Assembly: GCA_029777935.1 (NCBI GenBank)
Contig: JAKORH010000028.1
Coordinates: 1 to 58,654, forward strand
DNA length: 58,654 nt
Reading direction: 5' to 3'
Source of the DNA: Pseudomonadota bacterium
GTDB lineage: Bacteria > Pseudomonadota > Gammaproteobacteria > Burkholderiales > Burkholderiaceae
Under the pieces are notes generated by a model. It searched no databases. It was given only the letters and a program-made list of their open reading frames with translations, and had not been told where the DNA came from. The translations under genes and the position numbers were made by a program. Below are positions 14,980-24,710 of this stretch, one piece after another. The stretch's first letter is position 1; every line of letters begins with the position of its first letter.

Positions 14980-17264
14980 GGGTAGGGACCGAGCTGCTGG
15001 TACACGCTGCCGCGCGCGGCGGCGAGCTCGAATTCGATGCTACAGGACTGCCCGTGCAGTTCGACGGTCGCGCGCTTGCGGCCCGGCCGGCCGCTGACGA
15101 AGAACTCGCCGCGCTGCGCCACGCTGGTGGCCTGCGCATCCGGTTCGATCCGCACGCTTGCGCCGGCCGGCACTGGCGCGCCGCCTGCGGCGCGCAGACG
15201 CACGACGGCGGAAGCCACGCGCCTGACATCGGGCTCGACGATCACTCCGCTGCGATAGGGCGCGACCACGATCTGCCGATCCTTGCCGATGCGCGCATCC
15301 ACCGGCAGATCGTCGGCATCGATGCGGATCTCGCTCGGCTGGTACGCATTCAGCCGCGGCAGCATCAGGCGTCCGCGCGCGTCGGTGCGGCCGGCGACCT
15401 GGTTGTTCAGCAGGATCGGCACATTGTCGAAGTCGTCGAGCTGGACCAGCGCGAAGCTGTCGCTGATCGCGCGCGCCGCGAACGGCGTCGAGCCGATCAG
15501 CGCCAGGCTGCCGGTGCCGCCGGCGCGCCACGCGGTTCCGAACTGCGGATCGCGCGTCCATTCGCCGGTCAGCGTGGCCACGCGCGTCTGCACGCTCGCC
15601 GCCGCGTCCAGCCGCCCGCCGCCGCGCTCGTCGCTGGCGCTGAGGCGATAGCCCCAGCCCTCGTCGATCGGCAGCGCCTGCAGCACGCCGACCGTGCGGC
15701 GCGGCTCCGCACCGCCCTCGACGCTCGCATTGGCGCTGGTGCGCGGCCCGAGCGCATAGGTGAGAAAGGCGCCGACGCTCGATGTGGCCCGTCCGCCGAC
15801 GTCCACCCGATTGAAGACGAGGTAGGCCGACCACCCCGAGCCGAGCGCGACGAACGCGGATGCGTTCGCGCTGCGCGTGCGCGTGCCATCGGGGCGGCGC
15901 GAATCGATCAGCAGCGCGCCGACGCTCCAGCGCTCGGTGAGCCGCCGCGACGCATTGAAGGTCACCAGCCGCTGCGGCGTCGGCACGGCGTCGGTGTCGC
16001 CGGCGAAGCGAAATCCGCGCTGCGCCTGTTCCCACCGCAGGCCGATGCCGTTGTCGAGATCCTGGTAACGGTAGCCGAGCGCGCCGAAGGCGCGCGCGCG
16101 ATCGGCCGTATCGATGGCCAGCGCCGCTTCGACTTCGCCCCAGCGACCGCCGACATCGAGCGCCGCGCCGAACACGCGCGCTGCGCTCGACTGCGCCTCG
16201 AAGCGCGCCTCGACCGTCACGTTCGACGTCAGGCCGCGGCGCCAAAGTCCGCTGGCGTAATCGTCGCCGTATTGCGGCTGGCCGCCGACATCGCTCGTGC
16301 GCAGGCGGCCGGCCGCCAGCGCGAATTCCGACAGCCCCGGGCGCAGCAGCCCGCTGGCCGCGTAGAACGACGAGGTGACGACCTGCTCACGGCCGAGCGC
16401 ATCGCGCACCACGATGCGCGCCTCGCCGGCGCCGAGCACGATCGGAACGTTGTTCAGCGTGAACGGGCCCGGCGGCACGTCGGTCGTCGACCGCAACTGG
16501 TTGTCGACGAACACGTCGACCGTCGACGGCACGTTGGCCGCGCCGATGAAGGCGGGCAGCGGCTGCGGCACGAAGCCGGGGCGCAAGTCGAAGTTCGAAC
16601 GCAGCGACACGCCGCCGAAGCGCAGCGCGCGCCCGGTGGCGCCGGGGCGGCTGATCGCGTCGCCCGCTTCGAACGTGACCGCGTTCTGCGGCCAGTCGTG
16701 GCGGAAGGTCGTCTCGACCCGCTCGTAGCTGCGTGGCGCCGCGTCGTCGCGCCACAGGTTGCGCTCGACGAAACGGTGCGTCAGTACGCCGGCGGGGCTG
16801 AACGCGCCGAGTTCGAACGCGCCGTCGAGCGCGCTGCGCCCGCCGGCGCCGGTGGCGAGCAGGTCGTAGTTGAAGAAGCCGCCGTTGGCCGCCGGCGTCA
16901 CCGGATAGACGAGGCCGGCCGCGTCGACGCTGCTCGCCGCGAACGCGCCGGCCGGCGCGCGCAACTCGATCTGCAGCGCGCTGCGGTCGAGCCGCACGAG
17001 TTCGACGCCGAGACGCGCGAGCGCGAAGTAGCGCTGCGACTGGTAAGTCGCATCGGCGCCGGCGGGCACGCGCAGCCGCCATTCGCGCGCGTCCTTCTCG
17101 CCGATCAGCACGCGGCCGTCGGCTTCGAGCAGCAGCAGCGTGCCCTTGTCCTCGCCGTTGAGCTTCGCGTCGACGACCAGCGGCGACTGCGCCAGCGCCG
17201 CGGCCGACGCGAAGAGCAGAAGCAGCAGCAAGCAGACGCGTGCGATCCGCGCCGGCCCGTTCAT
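14958..17264 (-). CDS. csuD: outer-membrane usher of archaic chaperone-usher pilus
   Basis: Usher of 768 residues. It has a signal peptide (LLLLLLFASAAALA), an N-terminal chaperone-binding domain, and a 24-strand barrel containing a plug insertion near PSTVDVFVDNQLRSTTDVPPG and FTLNNVPIVLGAGEARIVV. C-terminal domains end in a Cys-containing segment (GQSCSIEFEL). The pattern LPRLNAYQPSEIRIDADDLP is characteristic of ushers. ATG at 17264 overlaps the chaperone stop (ATGA). It assembles and secretes the SCPU-domain subunits encoded on either side. Confidence 0.93.
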   Translation of the reverse strand: MNGPARIARVCLLLLLLFASAAALAQSPLVVDAKLNGEDKGTLLLLEADGRVLIGEKDAREWRLRVPAGADATYQSQRYFALARLGVELVRLDRSALQIELRAPAGAFAASSVDAAGLVYPVTPAANGGFFNYDLLATGAGGRSALDGAFELGAFSPAGVLTHRFVERNLWRDDAAPRSYERVETTFRHDWPQNAVTFEAGDAISRPGATGRALRFGGVSLRSNFDLRPGFVPQPLPAFIGAANVPSTVDVFVDNQLRSTTDVPPGPFTLNNVPIVLGAGEARIVVRDALGREQVVTSSFYAASGLLRPGLSEFALAAGRLRTSDVGGQPQYGDDYASGLWRRGLTSNVTVEARFEAQSSAARVFGAALDVGGRWGEVEAALAIDTADRARAFGALGYRYQDLDNGIGLRWEQAQRGFRFAGDTDAVPTPQRLVTFNASRRLTERWSVGALLIDSRRPDGTRTRSANASAFVALGSGWSAYLVFNRVDVGGRATSSVGAFLTYALGPRTSANASVEGGAEPRRTVGVLQALPIDEGWGYRLSASDERGGGRLDAAASVQTRVATLTGEWTRDPQFGTAWRAGGTGSLALIGSTPFAARAISDSFALVQLDDFDNVPILLNNQVAGRTDARGRLMLPRLNAYQPSEIRIDADDLPVDARIGKDRQIVVAPYRSGVIVEPDVRRVASAVVRLRAAGGAPVPAGASVRIEPDAQATSVAQRGEFFVSGRPGRKRATVELHGQSCSIEFELAAARGSVYQQLGPYPCAGISP

Positions 17265-17935
17265 TGGGCAGGCCGGACCACCGCTGAAGATTCTTCGGCG
17301 TCGCTCAGCTTCAGCAGCACGCGATCCACCGGCGCGTCGAGCGGCCACGACTTGCGGTCGCCCGCCAGCACGTACACGCCCGCCTTCAGCTCGCGCCCGT
17401 CGGGCGTGCGCAGCGCAGTGATCGACGTGTGCGCCTGGCCGATGTTGTCGACGTCGAGGAAGTAGCGCGCGCCGTCGCGCCGCAGGCTCCACACCAGCTC
17501 GGGCTGCGCGCGCGGCGGCGTCACGAACACCGGCAGGCTGATGCGCAGCACGGTGGCGACGGTGTTCGGCGGCGGGTCGCCGAGCGGAGTTTCCTGCAGG
17601 ATCAACCGGTACGACATCTCGCGCAGCGGATCGGCCGGCGCCTGCATCAGCACGCGCACGATCTGGCGCTGGCCGGGTTCGAGCGTGAAGATCGGCGGCG
17701 TGACGACGAAGTCCTCGGTCGCTTCCAGCTCGTCGTCGCCGCCGGTGTCGGACTTCCAGCGATAGCGCTCTGCCTGCAATTGCGAGCTCGCCAGCCCGGT
17801 GTTGTGCACCTCGATCGAGGCGGCGCGCCGGCCGGCCGTGATGTCGACGCGCACCGGCGTGATCGTGAACGCGCCCGCGTGCGCCAGCGATCCGAACAAG
17901 AGCGCGCTCGCCAGCGCTAGCAGGCGCAACAGCAT
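17261..17935 (-). CDS. csuC: periplasmic pilus chaperone, Csu type
   Basis: PapD-like chaperone of 224 residues. It has a signal peptide ending AHA, and the G1-strand region is preceded by FTITPVRVDITAGRRAASIEV. Signature segments are PPIFTLEPGQRQIVRVL and EMSYRLILQE, the second replacing the RxxRxxF pattern of classical chaperones as in archaic systems. It delivers subunits to the usher by donor-strand complementation. ATG at 17935 sits directly before the signal peptide. Overlaps the usher by 4 bases. Confidence 0.92.
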   Translation of the reverse strand: MLLRLLALASALLFGSLAHAGAFTITPVRVDITAGRRAASIEVHNTGLASSQLQAERYRWKSDTGGDDELEATEDFVVTPPIFTLEPGQRQIVRVLMQAPADPLREMSYRLILQETPLGDPPPNTVATVLRISLPVFVTPPRAQPELVWSLRRDGARYFLDVDNIGQAHTSITALRTPDGRELKAGVYVLAGDRKSWPLDAPVDRVLLKLSDAEESSAVVRPAQ

Positions 17936-18068
17936 CGAAGTCTCAGAAGTCGTGAAGAAATCGTAGCGAGCGCCCCGAGGTTGCGCCGAGGAGCGGACGC
18001 GTACAGAGTCGTACGTTGAGCACCGGAGGCGCAAGATCGGGGCGCGCAGTAGATCTATTCACGGCTTC

Positions 18069-18563
18069 TCAGAAGGTCAGGGTGACCTGAATGGTATCCA
18101 AGTACGCGCCGGCCGGTGCAACCTGGGCTGCCGGCAGCCGCGCGTAGACCGGAATCGACTGCGGCGCGCCGTTGCTGATGCCGATCACCAGCTCGAAGAG
18201 CGAACTGCCGAAGCGCTGCGTGCGGGCCGCGTCGCTGTACAGCTCATAGTTCAGGTACGCGGCCGGCCCGGCGGTCCTGAGCATCCGGCGCTGAGTGCCG
18301 TTGACATTGTTGCCGTTGTTCAGTTGCACGAAGTACAGGTTGTTGCCGGCGCAGGTGACGACGATATTGCCCGCTGCGTCGATCGCCGGCGCCGCCCCCG
18401 TGCCCAGGTACGATCCGAAGGCGATCGGATTCGCAGTGACGCCGCATCCGCTCGTCACCGTGGCCGACACTGCGAACGTCGCCGTCGACTGGACCGCGTG
18501 TGCCGCGGCGCCGACGACGAGCAACGCCAGTGCGACGCCCGTGCGCCACATCGCCTTTGGCAC
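18069..18563 (-). CDS. Csu-type pilus subunit (SCPU domain), minor pilin
   Basis: Exported 164-residue subunit. After the signal peptide comes a donor strand (TATFAVSATVTSG), then the first Cys and a beta-sandwich with ANPIAFGSY, GNIVVTCAGN and AYLNYELYSDAARTQRFG, ending IQVTLTF. The LYSDAART motif is shared by CsuA/B proteins. It lies 133 bases upstream of the chaperone and 51 bases downstream of the major subunit gene, in the same operon. Confidence 0.9.
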   Translation of the reverse strand: MPKAMWRTGVALALLVVGAAAHAVQSTATFAVSATVTSGCGVTANPIAFGSYLGTGAAPAIDAAGNIVVTCAGNNLYFVQLNNGNNVNGTQRRMLRTAGPAAYLNYELYSDAARTQRFGSSLFELVIGISNGAPQSIPVYARLPAAQVAPAGAYLDTIQVTLTF

Positions 18564-18614
18564 GGGCGGATTTGCCGCCCGTGCGTGTATTCAACTGACG
18601 ATTTCAGCCGGCGA

Positions 18615-19067
18615 TCAGTACGTGACCGTCACGGTCACCGTGTCGCTGAACGCACCTTGCGAAGTCGGGGTCTGTCCCGAAGGAATGCGGCCGTACACGT
18701 TGATGTTCTGGTTCGCGCCGCTGCCGGTACCGGCCGCGGCGAATGCGGCCGTGCGAGCCGCGTCCGAATACAGGCTGTAGGTCAGCGAAGCGGCGGCAGG
18801 TCCCGTCATCGTCCGGCCGGTCGCGGTCCCGACGCCCACGGTGTACGGCTGGCCGTTCGCGCAGTTGACCGTAATCGTCGACTGGTTGTCGATGTTGCTC
18901 GCCGAGTTGACCGGATAGGTTCCGAAGGCGAGGTTGCTGGCGGATACCGTGCAGGCGCCGGTCACGTTGGCGGTCACGGTGAACGTCGTCGTCGCCGTCG
19001 CGCCGAAGGCGCTCGAAACCGCGGTCGCCAGTGTCGCCGCCGCGAGAATTCTTCCTAAAGTTTTCAC
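18615..19067 (-). CDS. Csu-type major pilus subunit (SCPU domain), CsuA/B-like
   Basis: Exported 150-residue subunit with signal peptide, donor strand (TATTTFTVTANVTG), conserved first Cys, NLAFGTYPV, TVNCANGQPYTVGVG and SLTYSLYSDAARTAAF, ending VTVTY. The threonine-rich strand matches major subunits of archaic pili. GTG at 19067 was chosen because GGAGGAAG is directly upstream; an earlier in-frame GTG at 19085 would place that Shine-Dalgarno inside the gene. Base composition is a little lower in GC than in neighbours. Confidence 0.9.
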   Translation of the reverse strand: MKTLGRILAAATLATAVSSAFGATATTTFTVTANVTGACTVSASNLAFGTYPVNSASNIDNQSTITVNCANGQPYTVGVGTATGRTMTGPAAASLTYSLYSDAARTAAFAAAGTGSGANQNINVYGRIPSGQTPTSQGAFSDTVTVTVTY

Positions 19068-19173
19068 TTCTTCCTCCGATATCACGTATTGAGCGGAATC
19101 GATCTTGGTTTTGCTGCGGATGCGCTTGCAGTATGCGCAGCGCTACCGCATTGCCGCTACTCGTCCAAAATGC

Positions 19174-19470
19174 CTAGAAACGAATCAGAACGACCGTTGG
19201 CCCGCCGCTGGAGGCGCCATTCGTCGGAACGGCACGCGCATCGTTGCTCGGCGGCGAGCGGATGGCGGCGACAGCGGACGAATGCAGGGCGCGCACCGAC
19301 AGCGGCCGGCAGCCGGGCTGCGCAGCGGGCTGCGATGCATCATCGACCGCGCACTCGGCGAGCACGGTCGCGCTGACGACCAGCGTCGCGGTCGCGCGTC
19401 GGTCGCCGCCGGTAGCGGCGCCACACAACAGCGCCGCACAGCCGACAGCCAGCAAGCGGATCGAGGCCAT
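19174..19470 (-). CDS. 98-residue exported mini-subunit resembling the ends of an SCPU pilin
   Basis: Short exported protein. A signal peptide (SIRLLAVGCAALLCGAATG) is followed by ATATLVVSATVLAECAV, which closely resembles the donor strand plus first Cys of the pilins downstream. It then has a Pro/Ser/Ala-rich stretch with one more Cys and ends TVVLIRF, like the last strand of a pilin. At about 78 mature residues it is too short for the complete Ig-like sandwich. It could be a degenerate pilin or a minor subunit that only donates a strand. It is the first gene of the pilus operon, 107 bases before the major subunit. Confidence 0.6.
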   Translation of the reverse strand: MASIRLLAVGCAALLCGAATGGDRRATATLVVSATVLAECAVDDASQPAAQPGCRPLSVRALHSSAVAAIRSPPSNDARAVPTNGASSGGPTVVLIRF

Positions 19471-19500
19471 CTCTGCCTTTCGGCAGAGCGGCGAATGGCT

Positions 19501-20511
19501 TTAACCCGGATGTTTCGCTGCCCCGTGGCGATACTCGCCTGGGCTCGCCCCCGTCCATTTGCGAAACGCGCGATGAAACGCGCTGTGCTCGGCGAACCCG
19601 AGCGCGTGCGCGACTTCCTCGATGCTCGATTCGGAATTGCAGAGGTAATTGACGGCCAGATCCCGGCGCAGATCATCCTTGATGGCCTGATAGGTAAAGC
19701 CTTCCTGCTCCAGACGCCGCCGCAGGGTGGAAGGGGTGGTGTGCATCGAGGCCGCCAGGACTTCGAAGTCCGGCCATTCGGCAGGCGGCATGCGGCACAG
19801 TCGCCCGCGCACCCTTGCCGTCGGCCCGTTCTGGTTCCGATACTTGACCAGGAAATTGGCCGGCGCTTCGCGGAGAAACTCCAGCGCCGCCTTCCTGTCG
19901 CGAACCAGCGGCAAGGCAAGATGGGAAGCGTCGATGACCAGGCTGCTCGCCCGCTGTTCGAAGCGCACCGATTCACCGAAGATCAGGCGGTATTCCGCGA
20001 CATGGTCGGGCGCGATCTGGCAGAACGAGGCGGCCAGGATCGGCAAGCGACGCCCGACCAGCCAGCAGGCCAGGCCGTGGAGGATCACGAACAAGGTGCC
20101 GTGGGCAAAAAGTCGTGCGGGTCGTGCTCGATCGACGAGGGTCAATACCGCTCGACCGCCGGCGACGTTCAAATTGCCCGACACATCGTCCAGCACCAGC
20201 GAAAAGAAACGCAGCGCCCGCTCGAGCGCGTGGCGAAGGTCTCTGCAATCGAGCACCGCGTGGCAGAGGATGGCGAAGCTTCCGGGGCGCATCGGATGCG
20301 CGTCCATGCCGAAGAACTCGTCACCGAGCTCCGCGGCGAGGACGTGCCACAGAGCCCCGTATTGCTGAGGCGAGACCCGGGCGAGCGGCATCCCGATGAG
20401 GTCCGCAGAGAAGCCGGCGCGAGCCGTCAAGGCCGCCACGTCCAGTCCGCGGCGACGGGCCTCGACCAGGGCCTCGGCGACAAAGCAGATCGAAATCGTG
20501 CCCTTCTTCAT
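19501..20511 (-). CDS. AraC-family transcriptional regulator
   Basis: Regulator of 336 residues with an N-terminal effector domain of the arabinose-binding-domain type found in catabolic regulators and a C-terminal double helix-turn-helix (about 255-336; SSIEEVAHALGFAEHSAFHRAFRKWTG). ATG at 20511 (MKKGTISICFVAEALVEA) was preferred to longer in-frame starts. It is divergent from the acyl-CoA synthetase operon and probably activates it. Its gene end lies 30 bases from the pilus operon start, same strand. Confidence 0.9.
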   Translation of the reverse strand: MKKGTISICFVAEALVEARRRGLDVAALTARAGFSADLIGMPLARVSPQQYGALWHVLAAELGDEFFGMDAHPMRPGSFAILCHAVLDCRDLRHALERALRFFSLVLDDVSGNLNVAGGRAVLTLVDRARPARLFAHGTLFVILHGLACWLVGRRLPILAASFCQIAPDHVAEYRLIFGESVRFEQRASSLVIDASHLALPLVRDRKAALEFLREAPANFLVKYRNQNGPTARVRGRLCRMPPAEWPDFEVLAASMHTTPSTLRRRLEQEGFTYQAIKDDLRRDLAVNYLCNSESSIEEVAHALGFAEHSAFHRAFRKWTGASPGEYRHGAAKHPG

Positions 20512-20649
20512 TCGTCTTGCAGGCGCGCCGCGGGGTGGCAAAAACCGCCACTCATTTTGACCGATCTTGACGTAGGAGCGCGGCCATCGACTACCTAGAC
20601 TCCGCAAAAAAACCGTGAATGCGTAGCCACGATTTCACTGGAGGAGTCC

Positions 20650-22299
20650 ATGCTCGCCACCGCCACCGAACGCGCCGAGTATCAGGATCTTGTCTCGAAC
20701 TTCCGTCTGGAGAACCTGGCCAAAGAGTTTTCCGGCGACTTCGAGCGCGGCATCAACGCCGCGATCGAATGTTGCGACCGCTACGCGCAACCCGGTCGCG
20801 TGGCGCTCAATTGGGAGGCGCAGGACGGACGTAGCGCCACCTACACGTTCGAACAACTGCGCGATCTCTCGTCCCGCTTTGCCAACTTTCTGGTCAGCCA
20901 GGGGATCAAGCCGGGCGATCGTGTCGCGGGTCTGCTGCCGCGCATTCCCGAACTGCTGGTGGTGATTCTCGGCACGTGGCGGGCCGGCGCCGTTTATCAG
21001 CCTCTCTTCACGGCGTTCGGGCCCAAGGCCATCGAGTACCGCGTGGGCTCCAGCGAGGCGAATCTGATCGTCACCGACGCCACCAATCGCCGCAAGCTGG
21101 ATGACGTCAAGAACTGTCCGCCGGTCGTCACGGTCGGCAGCCAGTCCGCAAGCGCCGGCGACTTCGACTTTCAAGGCGAACTCGCCCGCCAGAGCAATGC
21201 CTTCGAACCCGTGCTGCGCACCGGCGACGATCCCTGCATGCTCCTCTTCACCTCCGGGACCACCGGGCTCGCCAAGGGTGTTCCCGTGCCCCACAAGGCG
21301 CTGATGGCGATCCACATGTACATGCGCTATGCGGTCGGTCTGCGCCCCGGCGACAACTTCTGGAATATTGCCGATCCCGGCTGGGCCTATGGACTGTACT
21401 TCGCTGCCATCGGGCCCTTGCTGCTCGGTCAGGCGACGACCTTCTACGACGGTCCCTTCACGGTGGACAGCACCTGCCGTGTGATCGAGAAGTACGGCAT
21501 CGACAATCTGGCGGGCGCGCCGACGGCCTTTCGCCTGCTGATCGGGGCCGGCGCTGAGGCGGCGCAACGCCTGCGCGGCCGGCTGCGCGTCGTCAGCAGC
21601 GCCGGTGAACCGCTCAACCCGGAAGTCATCCGCTGGTTCCGCGGCAACCTGGACTGCCCGATCAACGATCACTACGGGCAGACCGAAATCGGCATGGTCC
21701 TGTGCAACTTCCATGGGCTGACCCACGAGGTACGTCCGGGCAGTGCCGGCCTGCCGGTCCCCGGCTACCGTCTGGTCGTCGTCGACGAGGCCGGCAACGA
21801 GTTGCCTCCCGGCACGCAGGGCACGCTCGCCGTCGATCGCGAGAACTCGCCGCTGCACTATTTCCCCGGCTACTGGCGCCAGGAGACCGCGGCCTTCGTC
21901 GGCAAGTATTACCTCACCGGAGACACGGTGGAAATGGCGCCCGACGGCATCATCGCCTTCGTCGGCCGCGGCGACGACATCATCACTTCGTCCGGCTACC
22001 GCATCGGGCCCTTCGACGTCGAAAGCTGCCTCATCGAACACCCGGCCGTCGCCGAGACCGCCGTGATCGGCAAGCCCGACCCCGAGCGCACCGAGATCGT
22101 CAAGGCTTTCGTGATTCTGCGAGCGGGCCATGAACCCTCCGATGCACTGGCCGAGGAATTGCAACTGATGGTCAAGCGCCGCCTGGCTGCGCACGCCTAC
22201 CCGCGCGAGATTCGTTTCGTGACCGAGTTGCCGAAGACCCCCAGCGGCAAGATCCAGCGCTTTCTTCTGCGGCAGCAGGAAGCGGCCGGCAACAAGTGA
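20650..22299 (+). CDS. acyl-CoA synthetase (AMP-forming), acetyl/medium-chain type
   Basis: ATP-dependent acid:CoA ligase of 549 residues. P-loop motif [20 protein letters not shown] (about 200-219), then [10 protein letters not shown], the hinge [13 protein letters not shown] with [18 protein letters not shown], and the C-terminal catalytic lysine in [10 protein letters not shown]. It activates a carboxylic acid for the two oxidation genes that follow. ATG has GGAGGAG seven bases upstream. The substrate may be a short, branched or aryl acid. The 138-base divergent region with the AraC gene contains a possible TTGACG/TACCTA promoter with a long 19-base spacer. Confidence 0.92.
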   Translation: MLATATERAEYQDLVSNFRLENLAKEFSGDFERGINAAIECCDRYAQPGRVALNWEAQDGRSATYTFEQLRDLSSRFANFLVSQGIKPGDRVAGLLPRIPELLVVILGTWRAGAVYQPLFTAFGPKAIEYRVGSSEANLIVTDATNRRKLDDVKNCPPVVTVGSQSASAGDFDFQGELARQSNAFEPVLRTGDDPCMLLFTSGTTGLAKGVPVPHKALMAIHMYMRYAVGLRPGDNFWNIADPGWAYGLYFAAIGPLLLGQATTFYDGPFTVDSTCRVIEKYGIDNLAGAPTAFRLLIGAGAEAAQRLRGRLRVVSSAGEPLNPEVIRWFRGNLDCPINDHYGQTEIGMVLCNFHGLTHEVRPGSAGLPVPGYRLVVVDEAGNELPPGTQGTLAVDRENSPLHYFPGYWRQETAAFVGKYYLTGDTVEMAPDGIIAFVGRGDDIITSSGYRIGPFDVESCLIEHPAVAETAVIGKPDPERTEIVKAFVILRAGHEPSDALAEELQLMVKRRLAAHAYPREIRFVTELPKTPSGKIQRFLLRQQEAAGNK

Positions 22300-22312
22300 G
22301 GAGTCCGTCATC

Positions 22313-23080
22313 GTGATGATCCAGAACCACAATTTCCTGGTCACCGGCGGTGCCTCCGGCCTTGGCGCGGCGACGGCCCGCATGCTCGTGGCCGCCGGCG
22401 GCAAAGTCGTCATCGCCGATCTGAACGAGGCATCGGGCAAGGCCCTGGCCGCCGAGTTGGGAGCCAAGGCGCGCTTCGTCGCCACCGACGTGGCCGACGA
22501 GGGCAGCGCCCAGGCCGCCGTCAAGCTGGCTCGCGACACCTTCGGCGCGCTGCATGGCCTCGTCAATTGCGCCGGCATCGCACCGGCGGAAAAGGTGCTC
22601 GGCAAGGAGGGGCCGCATCGCCTTGCGAGCTTCGCCAAAGCCATCCAGGTGAACCTCGCGGGCGCCTTCAACATGCTGCGGCTGGCGGCGCAGGCCATGT
22701 CGGCTAACGAGCCGAACGCGCACGGCGAGCGCGGCGTGATCGTGAATACCGCGTCGGTCGCGGCCTTCGACGGCCAGATCGGCCAGGCCGCCTACAGCGC
22801 CTCGAAGGGCGGCATCGTCGCCATGACCTTGCCGATCGCGCGCGAGCTCAGCCGCTTCGGCATCCGCGTCATGACCATCGCCCCCGGCATCATGGAAACG
22901 CCGATGCTGCTCGGCATGCCGCAGGAGGTGCAGAACTCTCTCGGCCGCATGGTCCCCTTCCCCTCGCGCATGGGCAAGCCCGAGGAATTCGCCGGCCTGG
23001 TTCGCCACATCATCGATAACCCCTACCTCAACGGCGAGGTCATCCGCCTCGACGGCGCCATCCGCATGGGCGCCAAGTGA
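22313..23080 (+). CDS. SDR-family 3-hydroxyacyl-CoA dehydrogenase (HSD10-like)
   Basis: Short-chain dehydrogenase of 255 residues. NAD-binding TGGASGLG, NxAG as NCAGIAP, and catalytic Tyr/Lys in YSASKGG. The segments [11 protein letters not shown] and [18 protein letters not shown] match type-2 3-hydroxyacyl-CoA dehydrogenases, which act on 2-methyl-3-hydroxybutyryl-CoA and similar compounds. GTG at 22313 or ATG at 22316 is the start, behind TGAGGAG. It is 13 bases after the acyl-CoA synthetase. Confidence 0.9.
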   Translation: MMIQNHNFLVTGGASGLGAATARMLVAAGGKVVIADLNEASGKALAAELGAKARFVATDVADEGSAQAAVKLARDTFGALHGLVNCAGIAPAEKVLGKEGPHRLASFAKAIQVNLAGAFNMLRLAAQAMSANEPNAHGERGVIVNTASVAAFDGQIGQAAYSASKGGIVAMTLPIARELSRFGIRVMTIAPGIMETPMLLGMPQEVQNSLGRMVPFPSRMGKPEEFAGLVRHIIDNPYLNGEVIRLDGAIRMGAK

Positions 23081-23087
23081 GGCAGCG

Positions 23088-24224
23088 ATGATCTTCACGC
23101 AAGAGCAGGAGATGATCCGCGACACGCTGCGCCAGTTTGCCGGCGAGCGCCTCGCGCCCTTTGCCGCCGAGTGGGACAAGCAGCACCGCTTCCCGCAGCA
23201 GGCGCTGAAGGAGCTGGGCGAGCTGGGCGTGCTCGGCATGGTGGTGCCCGAGCGCTGGAACGGCGCCGGGCTCGACTACGTTTCGCTGGCGCTCGCGATC
23301 GAGGAGATCGCCGCGGGCGACGGCGCCACCTCCAGCATCGTCAGCGTGCAGAACTCGCTGGCCTGCGGCATCACGATGAATTACGGCAGCGAGGCGCAGA
23401 AGGACAAGTACTTGAAGCGCCTGGCCAGCGGCGAATGGCTCGGGTGCTTCTGCCTCACCGAGCCGCACGTGGGCTCCGACGCCTCGGCCATCCGCACCAC
23501 GGCCACGCGCGACGGCGATGTCTGGGTGCTGAGCGGCGTCAAGCAGTTCATCACCACCGGCAAGAACGCGCAGTTGGCGATCGTCTTCGCCGTCACCGAC
23601 AGGCAGGCCGGCAAGAAGGGCATCTCGGCCTTCCTGGTGCCGACCGACGCGCCGGGCTACGTGGTGGCGCGCATCGAAGACAAGATGGGCCAACACGCCT
23701 CCGACACCGCGCAGATCCTGCTCGAGAACTGCCGCATCCCGGCCGATAATCTGCTGGGCAGGGAAGGCGAGGGCTACAAGATCGCGCTCTCAAACCTCGA
23801 GGCCGGGCGCATCGGCATCGCCGCGCAATCGGTCGGCATGGCCCGCGCCGCGCTCGAAGCGGCGCTGAAGTACGCCCGCGAGCGCGAGGCGTTCGGGGTT
23901 CCCATCGTCGAGCACCAGGCAGTGGCCTTTCGCCTGGCCAACATGGCCACACAGATCGAGGCCGCGCGTCAACTCGTGCTGCATGCCGCCACCTTGAAGG
24001 ACGCCGGCCGGCCGTGCCTGAAGGAGGCGTCGATGGCCAAGCTCTTCGCCTCCGAAATGGCCGAGCGCGTGTGCTCCGACGCCATCCAGATCCACGGCGG
24101 CTACGGCTATGTCAGCGACTTCCCGGTCGAGCGCATCTACCGCGACGTGCGCGTCAGCCAGATCTACGAAGGGGCTTCCGACATCCAGCGCATCGTCATC
24201 GCGCGGGCGCTTGTTGCAAACTAG
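23088..24224 (+). CDS. acyl-CoA dehydrogenase, short/branched-chain type
   Basis: Flavoprotein of 378 residues, the normal length for the family. Motifs are [48 protein letters not shown] and the catalytic Glu in [11 protein letters not shown]. It makes the enoyl-CoA between the CoA ligase and the hydroxyacyl step. Only 7 bases separate it from the SDR gene. No enoyl-CoA hydratase or thiolase is present in this operon. Convergent with hoxW, 12 bases apart. Confidence 0.94.
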   Translation: MIFTQEQEMIRDTLRQFAGERLAPFAAEWDKQHRFPQQALKELGELGVLGMVVPERWNGAGLDYVSLALAIEEIAAGDGATSSIVSVQNSLACGITMNYGSEAQKDKYLKRLASGEWLGCFCLTEPHVGSDASAIRTTATRDGDVWVLSGVKQFITTGKNAQLAIVFAVTDRQAGKKGISAFLVPTDAPGYVVARIEDKMGQHASDTAQILLENCRIPADNLLGREGEGYKIALSNLEAGRIGIAAQSVGMARAALEAALKYAREREAFGVPIVEHQAVAFRLANMATQIEAARQLVLHAATLKDAGRPCLKEASMAKLFASEMAERVCSDAIQIHGGYGYVSDFPVERIYRDVRVSQIYEGASDIQRIVIARALVAN

Positions 24225-24236
24225 GCGCTCGATGGT

Positions 24237-24710
24237 TCAGCGCGCGCACGCGTCTGCCAGCCACGCGACGAGCCGCTCGAAGGCGGCGTCGAAGTTGGCT
24301 TGCGCCGCTGCGCTGAGCGGCGCGCCGAGCGCGAATTCGTAGCCGCGGATCGCGAGCACATGCGCACGCGGCGCCGTCGCGCGCAGCTTAGCGAGGCATT
24401 CGAGCACCGCCGCCGGCGACAGCGCGTGACTGCTGATGCTGGCGTCGGCCTTTGCATGCACGGGCGCGAACGTGAACGGCGCAGCGCCCGCCGCGGTCGC
24501 GTCGACGAACACCGCGTCGCGGCGTCCGAGCAGATCCAGCGCGTGCTCGACCTGAAGCTGGAAGTCGGTCAGCACCTCGACCTCGGGCAGTCCGAGCGCC
24601 GCCAGCCGCTGCGCAAGCTGCGGTCCGAGCGCATCGTCGCCGCGGCTCGGATTGCCGACTGCGATCACGAGCAGCGGCTTGACCGCGGCAGGCGCATCGA
24701 GCGTCAGCAT
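24237..24710 (-). CDS. hoxW: hydrogenase maturation protease
   Basis: Endopeptidase of 157 residues in the HybD/HoxW family, which removes the C-terminal extension of the [NiFe] large subunit after nickel insertion. The nickel-sensing positions are visible: AVGNPSRGDDALG (acidic pair at the HybD Glu16 position), VFVDATAAG (Asp62 equivalent) and SSHALSP (His93 equivalent). Its start overlaps the 3' end of hoxH by 7 bases. The symbol is based on position in the hox operon. Confidence 0.88.
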   Translation of the reverse strand: MLTLDAPAAVKPLLVIAVGNPSRGDDALGPQLAQRLAALGLPEVEVLTDFQLQVEHALDLLGRRDAVFVDATAAGAAPFTFAPVHAKADASISSHALSPAAVLECLAKLRATAPRAHVLAIRGYEFALGAPLSAAAQANFDAAFERLVAWLADACAR

